From contig JAHEQA010000045.1 of assembly GCA_019561615.1 (NCBI GenBank), positions 35,740 through 72,536 of the forward strand: a DNA stretch of 36,797 nucleotides. Direction: 5' to 3'. A program made the translations under genes and the position numbers. Under the pieces are notes generated by a model that did no database searches, was not told where the DNA came from, and saw nothing but the letters and a program-made list of their open reading frames with translations. Source of the DNA: Methanothermococcus sp. SCGC AD-155-E23. GTDB taxonomy: Archaea > AGJL01 > Methanococci > Methanococcales > Methanococcaceae. Below, piece by piece: positions 8,760-16,547 of this stretch. Within the stretch, counting starts at the first letter, position 1. Each line of letters begins with the position of its first letter.

Positions 8760-8833
8760 ATATCCTTTATACTTTCCCAGCAGGCCTTTAAAACCTGGAC
8801 AGAGTGTTTAAAGGTTTCAAGTTCCTCGGGACC
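8756..8833 (-). other. Displaced C-terminal coding tail of malate dehydrogenase (shifted frame)
   Basis: On the minus strand from 8833 the other frame reads GPEELETFKHSVQVLKACWE and ends SIKDI-stop at 8756. Its length and character match the last amphipathic helix that lactate/malate dehydrogenases carry and that the main frame here lacks. Removing one base of the TT at 8834-8835 (AA on the minus strand) joins it to ...EEIVPI in the main frame. I read it as the original C-terminus separated by a one-base insertion, or as a sequence error. Confidence 0.75.
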
Positions 8834-9695
8834 TTATAGGTACTATCTCCTCTATACCCTTCCTACCTAACTTAACTGGCACCCCTATACATACACCACC
8901 TATACCGTCTATCTCCCCATCGAGGTAGGTGGAAAGTGTTAGTACCCTTTTCTCGTCGTTGATTATGGTCCTTATTACGTTAACCACTGCAGAGGCTGGA
9001 CCATACTCTGAACCTCCCTTTAATCTAATAATCTCCTCCCCTCTACTTTTCACAAGTTCCACTATCTCCCTGTAGGGGAGGTTCTCAAAACCTGGCATCC
9101 TACTTATAGGTATTCCTCCAATTGCCGTTGCACTTAGAAGGGGTACCATAGTATCCCCATGCTCTCCTATGATTCTAGTCCTCACCTCCCCAATATGTAC
9201 CCCAAAGTACTTTGCAATAGCCACCTTAAACCTCATGGAGTCTAGATGGGTACCTAGTCCAAAGACCTGGCTCCTGTCATAACCACTTTCAAAGAGTGCC
9301 TTCTGGGTCATAATATCTACAGGGTTAGTCACTATAAACAACTTGGTGTCACAGGTCTTAGATATATCCTTTACATAGTTCTTGATAATCTTTGCATTTA
9401 CCTTCGCCAGATCCAACCTGGACATACCGTCCTTCCTTGGCACCCCTGCAGAGATCACTGTAATCTCACTACCATCTACAGCATCTGGAATCTCTTTGTC
9501 ACTGTAGATCTCTATCTCTGCATCTCTGGCCTCAGCTGCAAGGGCGTCGTACATATCCATCCTAATACCTTCCAATTTTTTCAAGGACTTCTCCCTGGAT
9601 ATGAGAACTATATGTTTTATAGAGGGTTCCCTTGCAAGTAAAAAGGATACTGTAGAACCTATCCTTCCAGAGGCTCCAATAACTGCTATCTTCAT
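8817..9695 (-). CDS. mdh: Malate/lactate dehydrogenase family protein, C-terminus frameshifted
   Basis: NAD(P)-dependent 2-hydroxyacid dehydrogenase, probably interconverting oxaloacetate and malate. The 292-aa reading frame has the Rossmann loop GASGRIGS (7-14), a basic residue after beta-2 (ISREKS) compatible with NADP use, substrate arginines R87 and R93 (GVPRKDGMSR), TNPVD, the LDSMR pair D152/R155, and catalytic His179 in GEHGD. It ends early in RSRGT, about 25 residues short of the methanogen family; the missing tail is encoded just downstream in another frame (8756-8833). The GGTGG-AAGG site precedes the ATG. If the frameshift is real, the last helix is replaced by five residues and stability or assembly may be affected. 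Confidence 0.85.
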   Translation of the reverse strand: MKIAVIGASGRIGSTVSFLLAREPSIKHIVLISREKSLKKLEGIRMDMYDALAAEARDAEIEIYSDKEIPDAVDGSEITVISAGVPRKDGMSRLDLAKVNAKIIKNYVKDISKTCDTKLFIVTNPVDIMTQKALFESGYDRSQVFGLGTHLDSMRFKVAIAKYFGVHIGEVRTRIIGEHGDTMVPLLSATAIGGIPISRMPGFENLPYREIVELVKSRGEEIIRLKGGSEYGPASAVVNVIRTIINDEKRVLTLSTYLDGEIDGIGGVCIGVPVKLGRKGIEEIVPIRSRGT

Positions 9696-9707
9696 CCTTC
9701 CACCGGT

Positions 9708-9764
9708 AATACTTTTGAATGGAAAGTATTAAATAGTATTACTAACAGGGATAATAGTAATACT
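9708..9764. promoter_or_regulatory. Two adjacent inverted repeats between mdh and the small plus-strand gene
   Basis: Arm pair AATACTTT (9708-9715) and AAAGTATT (9723-9730) is followed by AGTATTACT (9735-9743) and AGTAATACT (9756-9764). The arms share an AGTATT core. They lie immediately upstream of the mdh ribosome-binding site and over its likely TATA region, in the spacer shared with the divergent gene at 9846. This looks like a pair of operator sites or an RNA hairpin; the binding factor is unknown. Confidence 0.5.
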
Positions 9765-9845
9765 GCCCCTTTTAGAAAGTAATATATAGTTAAAGTTTTC
9801 TTTACTTTGTTTCAAGTATTCTTTAACACTGTGGAGGTTTTTACC

Positions 9846-10064
9846 ATGGGGAGAGAGGGTGATACCCTGGATATAGAGGAGATAGATGTTTTAGCCATTG
9901 GACTACTACTTACGGCCCCTATGATGTCTGACTACGAGATGAGATGTATCTTATGCAAATTGAAAAAAATAGCTAAAAAAAAGAAGGTGGCCAGTTACAA
10001 AAGTATCAACGAGATACTGGATGACTGGGCCAATATGGCCTATCACTTAACTATGAAGTACTAA
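9846..10064 (+). CDS. Hypothetical protein, 72 aa
   Basis: I do not recognise this family. The start is ATG 9846 after GGAGG; an upstream ATG at 9807 precedes the ribosome-binding site and is unlikely. The protein has an acidic start (EGDTLDIEEID), a hydrophobic middle (VLAIGLLLTAPM), a CILC pair followed by a lysine cluster (KLKKIAKKKK), and a C-terminal helix with Trp and Tyr. It appears soluble and helical; the CxxC alone is weak evidence for metal binding. A TATA-like box (AATATATAG) is at about 9781-9789. It is divergent from mdh across a spacer containing inverted repeats. Confidence 0.6.
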   Translation: MGREGDTLDIEEIDVLAIGLLLTAPMMSDYEMRCILCKLKKIAKKKKVASYKSINEILDDWANMAYHLTMKY

Positions 10065-10142
10065 CTACCAGCCTATGAGGAAGTAGGGTATTAGGGAGAG
10101 GAGCATAATCAGGCCAACAACTATGGCCAGTAGCTTCCTCAT
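10065..10142 (-). CDS. Putative 25-aa hydrophobic membrane peptide
   Basis: A short minus-strand frame opens with MRKLLAIVVGLIMLLSLIPY and ends FLIGW-stop: two basic residues, then one membrane-spanning helix with Pro and Trp near the end. It lies 34 bp downstream of the CYTH gene on the same strand and would be expressed with it. The ribosome-binding site is weak (TATAGGG directly before ATG), and the frame meets the end of the convergent gene at 10064. The composition is too clearly membrane-like to dismiss, but a peptide this short could be fortuitous. Confidence 0.4.
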   Translation of the reverse strand: MRKLLAIVVGLIMLLSLIPYFLIGW

Positions 10143-10176
10143 CCCTATATTTTTATTATACTTGGAGTATTTATTT

Positions 10177-10743
10177 TTATCCCTTCTCCTCATAACTATC
10201 CCTAAGTTCTAGGTAGGATGCCCTTATCAATCTTCCCTCATCTAAATCCAGGGTTCTTATAAGGTCCATAAGTTCTCTAATAGCCCCCTCTCTTTCAGAT
10301 TCAGATTTAACACTTTTTTCAAATTCAAGGAAGTACCCTATATCCTCCACCCTATCTATAGATACTGTCACATCATCCTTCTTATATATCTCCCTTACCT
10401 TCCTAAGTGGAGGCACCTTTTTAAATCCAAGTTTTTCCAGTATAATTTTTGTAGTGTCTCCATCCTCTACCTTCACCTGGTACTCCTCCCTGGTCTTAGA
10501 TATACTGTCCAACTTTGGACCTTTGTAGGTTAGGTAGTACCTCCTATCCCCTCTCTCTAGGTCTATAGACTCCCTTATCCTGAGGGCCTCATCAGTTTCT
10601 CTAAAATCCCTGTCTATACCCTTGAAGTAGGTGTCTATCTCCTCCACCTTCCCATACCTTTTAAATCCCAATTCCTTTAATTTATGGGAGAGGTCCTCCA
10701 CCTCCTCCTTATCTACTTTAACCTTTAACTCCACCTCTATCAT
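10177..10743 (-). CDS. CYTH-domain protein (class IV adenylate cyclase / triphosphatase family)
   Basis: CYTH proteins form a tunnel that binds a triphosphate and metal ions; members hydrolyse tripolyphosphate or thiamine triphosphate, or cyclise ATP. The 188-aa protein begins with the ExExK signature EVELKVK (residues 3-9), then the CYTH progression DTYF, DEALRIRES, YYLTYKGPK, TREEY, KVREIYKKDDVTVSIDRVEDIGYFLEFE. All main charged positions appear present, so it should be active, but the sequence does not settle the substrate. Its ATG overlaps the stop of the HTH-ACT gene upstream by 4 bp, implying translational coupling. Confidence 0.85.
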   Translation of the reverse strand: MIEVELKVKVDKEEVEDLSHKLKELGFKRYGKVEEIDTYFKGIDRDFRETDEALRIRESIDLERGDRRYYLTYKGPKLDSISKTREEYQVKVEDGDTTKIILEKLGFKKVPPLRKVREIYKKDDVTVSIDRVEDIGYFLEFEKSVKSESEREGAIRELMDLIRTLDLDEGRLIRASYLELRDSYEEKG

Positions 10744-11174
10744 ACTACCACCAAACTCTTCACGTAAGGTCCTAACACCTCCCTCAACTTCTCCACATCC
10801 ACATTCTCTATCTCAAGCCAGATAACCACCTGGTTGTCCTCCCTCTCCAGGGTTGTAGAGAGTATATTTCCCCCTATCTCAGATATCTTGGAGGATATAT
10901 CTGCCAGTAACCCTATCCTGTCCTCAGCTACTATCCTGATCTTTCTTGTCAGGAGGCTCACATGCCCCCTCTCCAACAGATACCTCCCCTCCTCTGTTAA
11001 GTAGACTCCTCCCTTTTTACCCTTCTTTGTAGTCACTAAACCTAGATCTCTCAAAACCCTTATATACCTATCTACATTCTTGGGATGAATATTCAACCTA
11101 CTTGAAATCTCCTTAACTGTGTTGCACTCCGTTAGAAGTTCCATTATCCTCCTGGTAGTACCTTCAAGTTTCAT
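10740..11174 (-). CDS. HTH-ACT domain transcriptional regulator
   Basis: Predicted ligand-responsive DNA-binding protein, 144 aa. Residues 1-70 are a winged helix-turn-helix (VKEISSRLNIHPKNVDRYIR, then a KKGKKGGVYLTEEG wing); residues 80-144 are an ACT domain (IRIVAEDRIGLLADISSKIS) of the kind that binds amino acids or similar small ligands. It is first in a two-gene run with the CYTH protein (4-bp overlap) and divergent from moaC, with only about 50 bp between the starts, so it could control itself and moaC. Target and effector are not visible. Confidence 0.82.
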   Translation of the reverse strand: MKLEGTTRRIMELLTECNTVKEISSRLNIHPKNVDRYIRVLRDLGLVTTKKGKKGGVYLTEEGRYLLERGHVSLLTRKIRIVAEDRIGLLADISSKISEIGGNILSTTLEREDNQVVIWLEIENVDVEKLREVLGPYVKSLVVV

Positions 11175-11224
11175 AAATGTTTAATATGGGACTCCCTTAT
11201 TTATACTTATTAGAGGTGAAAAAT

Positions 11225-11683
11225 ATGCTTACCCATCTAGATGAAAAGGGCGTAAAGATGGTAGACATCTCAGAGAAGGAGGAGAAAAATAGGGAGTGTA
11301 TTGCAAGGGGCTTTATCAAGTTGAAACCCTCTACAGTGGAGGCCATATCCAGAAAGGAAGTAATAAAGGGAGATGTACTAACCACAGCTCAAATTGCTGG
11401 GATAATGGCTGTGAAAAATACCCCTAATATTATACCTCTCTGTCATCCCCTACCTATAACTGGGGTAAATGTAACCTTCAAGTTAGAGAGAGATGGGATA
11501 GAGGTGGAGGTGAGGGTAAAGACTACCTATAAAACAGGGGTGGAGATGGAGGCACTTACAGGTGTCTCAGCGGCTCTCCTAACTATATGGGATATGGTAA
11601 AGGCTATTGAGAAGGATAAGGATGGACAATATCCACATACCAGGATATGCGATATCAGGGTTGTAAGTAAGAGAAAAGAATGA
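11225..11683 (+). CDS. moaC: Cyclic pyranopterin monophosphate synthase MoaC
   Basis: Makes cyclic pyranopterin monophosphate for molybdopterin/tungstopterin, needed for example by formylmethanofuran dehydrogenase. The 152-aa protein shows MVDISEKEE near the start, PLCHPLPIT, the [20 protein letters not shown] core, and the C-terminal [10 protein letters not shown]. The ATG at 11225 follows a good GAGGTGA; an earlier in-frame ATG at 11177 precedes that site and would add 16 non-conserved residues. It leads a run with a small membrane protein and dph2. Confidence 0.95.
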   Translation: MLTHLDEKGVKMVDISEKEEKNRECIARGFIKLKPSTVEAISRKEVIKGDVLTTAQIAGIMAVKNTPNIIPLCHPLPITGVNVTFKLERDGIEVEVRVKTTYKTGVEMEALTGVSAALLTIWDMVKAIEKDKDGQYPHTRICDIRVVSKRKE

Positions 11684-11718
11684 AGGGCTATTGTTAACCA
11701 TACAGGGGAGGTGTGAAT

Positions 11719-11922
11719 ATGGCTAAACTTACCGAGAAGCAGGGAGTTCTATTGTTATATGGAATAGCAGTGTTTACAGGCGTAGCACTTATGCTTTCCC
11801 TTCCAAGGTTGGGATATGATAACTTTATCTTTATGGCATTGATTACACTATCAATTCCACTGGTTATTTTTGCAATAGGATCTTTAATGCTTGTTAAATA
11901 CCTTTCCTATAAAAGGGAATAA
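11719..11922 (+). CDS. Small two-helix membrane protein, 67 aa
   Basis: Not a family I can name. It has a short charged start (MAKLTEKQG), one membrane helix (VLLLYGIAVFTGVALMLSLP), a loop with Tyr and Asp, a second helix (FIFMALITLSIPLVIFAIGS), and a positive end (KYLSYKRE), predicting cytoplasmic termini. The ATG at 11719 follows GGAGGTGTG. It lies 35 bp after moaC and about 12 bp before dph2, so the three are probably co-transcribed; no functional link is evident. Confidence 0.75.
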   Translation: MAKLTEKQGVLLLYGIAVFTGVALMLSLPRLGYDNFIFMALITLSIPLVIFAIGSLMLVKYLSYKRE

Positions 11923-11934
11923 TCAGAAGGGTTG

Positions 11935-12906
11935 ATGGTAATGTGGGACTTGGAGAGGGAGAGGGTAATAGAGGAGATCCTGAGATGTAAGGGAAAGAGG
12001 ATACTCTTCCAGGCTCCTGAGGGTCTGAAGTTAGAGGTTGAGAGGGAGATAGAGGGTATAAGGGGATATTTTAGAGAAAGGGGGATAGAGGATATAGAGC
12101 TTATAATGTGGGGTGGAAGTGCCTTTGGAGCCTGTGATTTATGTGACAGGGAGGGGAAGTATCTAGATGTAGACCTTATAGTTCACTATGGGCATGAGGC
12201 CCTACCCTATGTAAGATCGGAGATACCAGTCCTCTATGTCCCCGCCTACTACAAACCTGATAGGGAACATTTAAGGGAGATCTATAGGGATATTGAGAAG
12301 ATACTTAAAAGGTGCAGGGATCCTGTAGTAACTACCACAGTACAATTTAAAAAGATCCTCCAGAGGTACAATCCCCAGGTAATACTTGGATGTAGGGTAG
12401 ATATGACCTTGGAGGATGGAAGGGACATCCTCTACATAGGGAGTGGAAGGTTCCACCCCCTAATGTTGGCCTATAAGTTTAGAAGGGAGATACCTATATA
12501 CAACCCTATAACCAGGGAGTTCTCCAAGATTAAAAAAGAGGAGGTTGAAGGTTTTATTAAGAGGAGGTTAGGGGTAATTTCAAAGTTACATTTAAACCCC
12601 CCGAGGAAAATTGGAGTAATACTCTCTGTAAAGAAGGGTCAGTGTAGAATAGGGGTTTTTAAAAGGGTGATTAATATATTGAGGGAGAGGGGTATAGAGT
12701 ACATACCTATATTGCTAGATAATATCAACCCTGAAGATCTTGTATACAATGTAGACGCCTACGTTGTATGTGCCTGTCCAAGGGTGGTATTGGACGACTC
12801 CATAAGATATAAAAAAATACTTTTAACACCAGGGGAGTTTAAGATGTATATAGATGGTGACTTCCAATACCGTCTAGAGGAGGTATCACCTGAAGATTTT
12901 AAATAG
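11935..12906 (+). CDS. dph2: Diphthamide synthase Dph2 (3-amino-3-carboxypropyl transferase)
   Basis: Iron-sulfur enzyme that starts diphthamide synthesis by attaching the aminocarboxypropyl group of SAM to a histidine of elongation factor 2. The protein, about 323 aa, has the three Dph2 domains with cysteines in GACDLCD, LGCRVD and CACPRVVLDD; one from each segment binds the cluster. FQAPEGLK and HYGHEALPY are also family hallmarks. Start choice is uncertain: TTG 11932, ATG 11935 and ATG 11941 are consecutive in-frame options after AGAAGGG. The stop abuts the convergent hdrB stop at 12907. Confidence 0.93.
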   Translation: MVMWDLERERVIEEILRCKGKRILFQAPEGLKLEVEREIEGIRGYFRERGIEDIELIMWGGSAFGACDLCDREGKYLDVDLIVHYGHEALPYVRSEIPVLYVPAYYKPDREHLREIYRDIEKILKRCRDPVVTTTVQFKKILQRYNPQVILGCRVDMTLEDGRDILYIGSGRFHPLMLAYKFRREIPIYNPITREFSKIKKEEVEGFIKRRLGVISKLHLNPPRKIGVILSVKKGQCRIGVFKRVINILRERGIEYIPILLDNINPEDLVYNVDAYVVCACPRVVLDDSIRYKKILLTPGEFKMYIDGDFQYRLEEVSPEDFK

Positions 12907-13803
12907 TTATTCTTTTAGTCCCAACTTCTCAAGTACTGGATCACAGGATATGAAGTGTAGATCCAGTGCAACCTCCTCAGGTTTCATACCCATGGCAAGG
13001 CCTAGCAACTGGGAGTAGTGTATAACTGGCAGGGAGTACTCCCTTCCAAATCTCTCCTTTATCTCTATCTGTCCCCTGTCAAACTGTAGATGGCAGAAGG
13101 GACATACCTCTGTAACACAGTCTCCTCCAGCGTTGAGTATATTCTTAATCTTTATCTCTGTGATCTTCAATGCAGTCTCTAAGTCCCTGGCCCTTACACC
13201 TCCTCCAGCACCACAGCACATCTGTTTATCCAGGTAGTTAATAGATGTGGCACCTATGGCCTCTACAAGGGCGTCAAAGGATCTTGGTCTTTCTGCACTC
13301 TCAATCTTTTTAATATCTGTAGGTTTCAAGTAGTGGCATCCGTAATGGACCGCCACATTTAAATTAAGTGGCCTAACAACCTTCTCCGCTATGGCATCTG
13401 GACCGTAGTCGAAGTAGAGTACCTCTGGTAGATGTCTAACCTGGACCTTTCCCTTATACTCGTAGCCGTACTTTGAGAGGATCTTATTTACCTTCTCCCT
13501 TGCCCTCTCATTCTCCTTGAGTATATGATTTGCCTCGTAGAGGGAGCCGTAGCAACCGTTACAGATGGTGAGTATATCTAGCCCCCTCTCCTCTGCAACA
13601 CAGAGGTTTCTCCCTGCAAGGGTGAGCCAGGTAAGTAGATCGAAGGAACCAAATACCCCTGGAGCAGGGCAACAGGAGGCCTTCTCAAAGGGATATAGTT
13701 TTATACCTAACTTATCCAACGCCTTGTAGGTGGCACTCTCTATACCTGGATACCTGTTAGGTGCAATACATCCCAGGAAGAACAGGAACTCCATCTCCTT
13801 CAT
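12907..13803 (-). CDS. hdrB: CoB-CoM heterodisulfide reductase subunit B
   Basis: Catalytic subunit that cleaves the CoM-S-S-CoB heterodisulfide with two non-cubane iron-sulfur clusters in the final step of methanogenesis. The 298-aa protein has both CCG motifs: C12, C44-C45, C81/C84 (CX31CCX35CxxC) and C156, C196-C197, C234/C237 (CX39CCX36CxxC). Every ligand is present. It is translated just behind hdrC (4 bp apart) with its own GGTGA site. HdrA is not in the window, as is common when hdrA sits elsewhere with a hydrogenase. Confidence 0.96.
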   Translation of the reverse strand: MKEMEFLFFLGCIAPNRYPGIESATYKALDKLGIKLYPFEKASCCPAPGVFGSFDLLTWLTLAGRNLCVAEERGLDILTICNGCYGSLYEANHILKENERAREKVNKILSKYGYEYKGKVQVRHLPEVLYFDYGPDAIAEKVVRPLNLNVAVHYGCHYLKPTDIKKIESAERPRSFDALVEAIGATSINYLDKQMCCGAGGGVRARDLETALKITEIKIKNILNAGGDCVTEVCPFCHLQFDRGQIEIKERFGREYSLPVIHYSQLLGLAMGMKPEEVALDLHFISCDPVLEKLGLKE

Positions 13804-13807
13804 AATT

Positions 13808-14383
13808 TCACCTTTTCAAATCCTTTTTCCTAATATCCTCCAACTTCTTAGTTTTAGGATTAATTCCAGCATTTTTGCAGAATCCAGTATCCTCCATAAT
13901 TCTCCTTATATGTTCCAGTACCTTGGGATACTTGTAGGTTGTAGGTGGCACCTCCGAGAGTCCCAACTTCTTCCTTACCTCCTTTATCTTGTCGTTAATT
14001 GGTACTGCATGTCCAGTTAGATATACATAGAGTGCTGTCTTTCTATGGGCAACGTAACCCATCTGGAAGGCTAAATTCCTCATGGCCTTGATGATCTCTG
14101 TGATCTTAACCTCCCTTGGACATCTCTCGTAGCAGGTATAACATGTTGTACACTTCCAGAGGTCGTCACTTTTTATATAATCCTCATGTCCAAAAATAGC
14201 AGCCCTTATTAACTTCCTAGTTCTATAGGCAGTTATCCTTCCACTGGGACATCCTCCTGTACAGGTTCCACACTGGTAGCACCTGGTGAAGGATCTTATT
14301 ACATCCTCCTCTCCTATCCTTTTTCCTATCTCTACTAATTTCGCTGGAAGTTCAGGGTTAAAATCCTTAACACTTATAACCAT
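13808..14383 (-). CDS. hdrC: CoB-CoM heterodisulfide reductase subunit C
   Basis: Electron-transfer subunit delivering electrons from HdrA to HdrB. The 191-aa protein has two complete 4Fe-4S motifs, C35/C38/C41/C45 ([12 protein letters not shown]) and C78/C81/C84/C88 ([12 protein letters not shown]), then a helical C-terminus. It is the first gene of hdrCB. Upstream on the minus strand are a TATA-like GGTTTTATACA at about 14455-14465 and a leader of some 50-60 nt ending in an AGGGGTGAT ribosome-binding site that can be paired by a CCCCTA just upstream. Confidence 0.96.
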   Translation of the reverse strand: MVISVKDFNPELPAKLVEIGKRIGEEDVIRSFTRCYQCGTCTGGCPSGRITAYRTRKLIRAAIFGHEDYIKSDDLWKCTTCYTCYERCPREVKITEIIKAMRNLAFQMGYVAHRKTALYVYLTGHAVPINDKIKEVRKKLGLSEVPPTTYKYPKVLEHIRRIMEDTGFCKNAGINPKTKKLEDIRKKDLKR

Positions 14384-14390
14384 ACTATCA

Positions 14391-14415
14391 CCCCTAATCT
14401 ACTATAGGGGCCCCT
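14391..14415 (-). promoter_or_regulatory. Possible ribosome-binding-site-occluding hairpin in the hdrC leader
   Basis: In the transcript, CCCCTA (14405-14410) can pair with TAGGGG (14391-14396) across an 8-nt loop, covering the AGGGGTGAT site of hdrC. The same CCCC is directly preceded by GGGG (14411-14415 region; palindrome AGGGGCCCCT at 14406-14415), which could compete for it or dimerise. A simple on/off leader element is possible; it is seen as sequence only. Confidence 0.4.
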
Positions 14416-14466
14416 CTATTTAACGGTAGGTTATTGGTACCTCTCTATAATACAGGTGTATAAAAC

Positions 14467-15189
14467 CTAAAAGTACTTAACAAGTCCTAAATACATCACC
14501 ATTGCAGAGATGCAACCAACAATAGTACATATAAGGTTGACATGTTCCTTGTTCAGTATCCCTCTCCTCTCAAAGAGTGCCCCAGAGATACTGTCAGAGA
14601 GGTTCCCCAGAATACCTGAGAGGGTACCTACTATAAGGAGGTAGTAGTTGTTAAAGAGTAAGGTGGCTAAAAGTCCTATAAGGAAACCACCTATCAAACC
14701 TGCAACAATACCCCAGAGTGTTACACCTCCATCAGTACCCCTTTCAACCTTCTCAAAGGTAGTTATCAACCTTGGAGTCTCCTTAGAGAGTACACCTAAC
14801 TCAGAGGAAAAGGTATCTGAAGTAGCTGCAGAGATAGCCCCCACATATCCAAAGAGGGCTGTGTTGTAATCCAGGATACCTAGCATATACATTATCACTA
14901 TTAAAATCGCCACCAGTCCATTTGCAATTACATTCTTTAAGGATCTCTTACACTCGTAAAGTTTCATAGATGCTTTTTTAGAACATCCTATCCTACTAAC
15001 TAAACTACCTAGTACCAGGAAACTTAAGATTATCAACAACCATTTTATATCTGTCACCATAAGTATAATAAAGGCCATGAGAGTTGAGACTGCCAAACCT
15101 GTATCGTCGAGATAACCCCTCTTCTTTATTATATAGGCCAGAATCATCACTATAACAAGGGAGTAGAGAAACCTTAGGTATATCTCCAT
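14467..15189 (-). CDS. DUF92/TIGR00297 integral membrane protein, prenyl-phosphate-kinase-like
   Basis: Polytopic membrane protein, 240 aa with about six or seven helices. The motif SAATSDTFSSELGVLS followed by GTDGGVTLWG is the signature of the DUF92 family, whose plant and cyanobacterial members (VTE6) phosphorylate phytyl phosphate using CTP. An archaeal role in recycling prenyl alcohols to diphosphates is inference. GTG 15192 and ATG 15189 are adjacent; ATG is chosen given the GGTGAAAG site. It ends 83 bp before hdrC on the same strand, with a TATA-like element for hdrC between. Confidence 0.8.
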   Translation of the reverse strand: MEIYLRFLYSLVIVMILAYIIKKRGYLDDTGLAVSTLMAFIILMVTDIKWLLIILSFLVLGSLVSRIGCSKKASMKLYECKRSLKNVIANGLVAILIVIMYMLGILDYNTALFGYVGAISAATSDTFSSELGVLSKETPRLITTFEKVERGTDGGVTLWGIVAGLIGGFLIGLLATLLFNNYYLLIVGTLSGILGNLSDSISGALFERRGILNKEHVNLICTIVGCISAMVMYLGLVKYF

Positions 15190-15252
15190 CACCTTTCACC
15201 AGGGGATTGAAATTTTTCCTACCGTATAAATAATGTTAATAAATACCCAATG

Positions 15253-15262
15253 CTTTATAAAA
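15253..15262 (+). promoter_or_regulatory. Putative TATA box for aRF1
   Basis: CTTTATAAAAAG lies around 15252-15263, about 25 nt before the ATG region of the aRF1 gene, in a spacer shared with the divergent DUF92 gene. The GGTGGTG ribosome-binding site follows at about 15271. Identified by eye. Confidence 0.45.
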
Positions 15263-15281
15263 AGGATTACGGTGGTGTTAG

Positions 15282-16547
15282 ATGGAGAGTGGTAAGAAGG
15301 AGAAGGACCTCTATCTATTTAAAAAAGCCATTAAGGAGTTGAAGAGTAAAAAGGGAAAGGGTACTGAGCTGATAAGCCTCTACATACCTGCCAGGAGAAG
15401 AATATCCGATGTAACCCAGTACCTAAGGGAGGAACTCTCCCAGTCCTCCAACATCAAAAGTAAAACAACAAGGAAAAATGTCCAATCTGCAATTGAGGCC
15501 ATACTCCAAAGGTTAAAACTTCTAAAGGAGCCCCTTGAGAAGGGGGTTATCATATTCTCAGGGATGGTTCCCAGGGGAGGGCCTGGGACTGAGAAGATGG
15601 AGACCTACGTACTGGAACCACCTGAACCTATAAAGACCTTTATATACAGGTGTGACTCCCAGTTCTACACAGAACCCCTGGAGGACTTCCTGGAGGAGAA
15701 GGACGTATACGGTATTATACTTATAGACAGAAACGAGGCTACAATTGGAATAGTCAAGGGTAAGAATATCCAGGTATTGAAGAGACTGACCAGTGGGGTT
15801 CCTGGGAAGTTCAAGGCCGGTGGACAATCTGCAAGAAGACTGGAGAGGTTGATAGATGACGCTGCACATCAGTTTATGAAGAGGGTAGGTGAGTATGCAA
15901 ATGAGGAGTTCCTACCTCTACTGAAGGAGAAGAAGTTGAAGGGTATACTTATTGGAGGGCCTGGAAATACAAAGATTGAGTTTGTAAAGAAGAATTACCT
16001 AAACCATGAACTTAGGAAGATAGTGATAGATACCTTTGATATCTGTTATACCGAGGAGTTTGGAATAAGGGAACTTCTGGAAAAGGCCTCTGATGTTTTA
16101 AGGGATATAGAGTTGATGAAGGAGAGGGAGGTTGTCCAGAGGTTCTTCAAGGAGCTTATAAAGGAGGACGGTGGCCTTGCAGCCTACGGTGAAAAGGAGG
16201 TTATGAGGTATCTAGAGATGGGTGCTGTAGATACCCTTATCATTACAGACGACATAAACATGACTAGGGTAACTGTGAAATGTAACAACTGTGACTTTAC
16301 CCAGGAGGTAAATGTGAAAAATGAGGAACTTCAAAAGTTTGAGGAAGATCTAAAGAATAAATCCTGTCCAAAGTGTGGTGGGATGCTCTATATAGCAGAG
16401 AAAGAGGATATTATAGAGTACTTTGCAAGACTCTGTGAGGAAACTGGTACAACCTTGAAGATCATCTCCACAGAGACTGAGGAGGGTAGTCAGATATCCA
16501 AGGCATTTAAGGGTATAGCTGCTATTTTAAGATACAAGATTGATTAA
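15282..16547 (+). CDS. prf1: Peptide chain release factor aRF1
   Basis: Recognises all three stop codons and triggers peptide release. The 421-aa protein carries NIKS at 57-60 for stop-codon reading, the catalytic GGQ at 181-183 (KAGGQSARR), and in domain 3 a zinc-binding pair set (CNNC and CPKC). Length is standard for archaeal aRF1. It starts at an ATG after a GGTGGTG site. The 3' end overlaps the convergent CobB/CobQ-like gene by 26 bp. Confidence 0.96.
   Translation: MESGKKEKDLYLFKKAIKELKSKKGKGTELISLYIPARRRISDVTQYLREELSQSSNIKSKTTRKNVQSAIEAILQRLKLLKEPLEKGVIIFSGMVPRGGPGTEKMETYVLEPPEPIKTFIYRCDSQFYTEPLEDFLEEKDVYGIILIDRNEATIGIVKGKNIQVLKRLTSGVPGKFKAGGQSARRLERLIDDAAHQFMKRVGEYANEEFLPLLKEKKLKGILIGGPGNTKIEFVKKNYLNHELRKIVIDTFDICYTEEFGIRELLEKASDVLRDIELMKEREVVQRFFKELIKEDGGLAAYGEKEVMRYLEMGAVDTLIITDDINMTRVTVKCNNCDFTQEVNVKNEELQKFEEDLKNKSCPKCGGMLYIAEKEDIIEYFARLCEETGTTLKIISTETEEGSQISKAFKGIAAILRYKID

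Noticed and set aside
11177-11224. Longer MoaC start at 11177
   Set aside because: It lies upstream of the GAGGTGA site that serves ATG 11225, and the extra residues are not part of MoaC.
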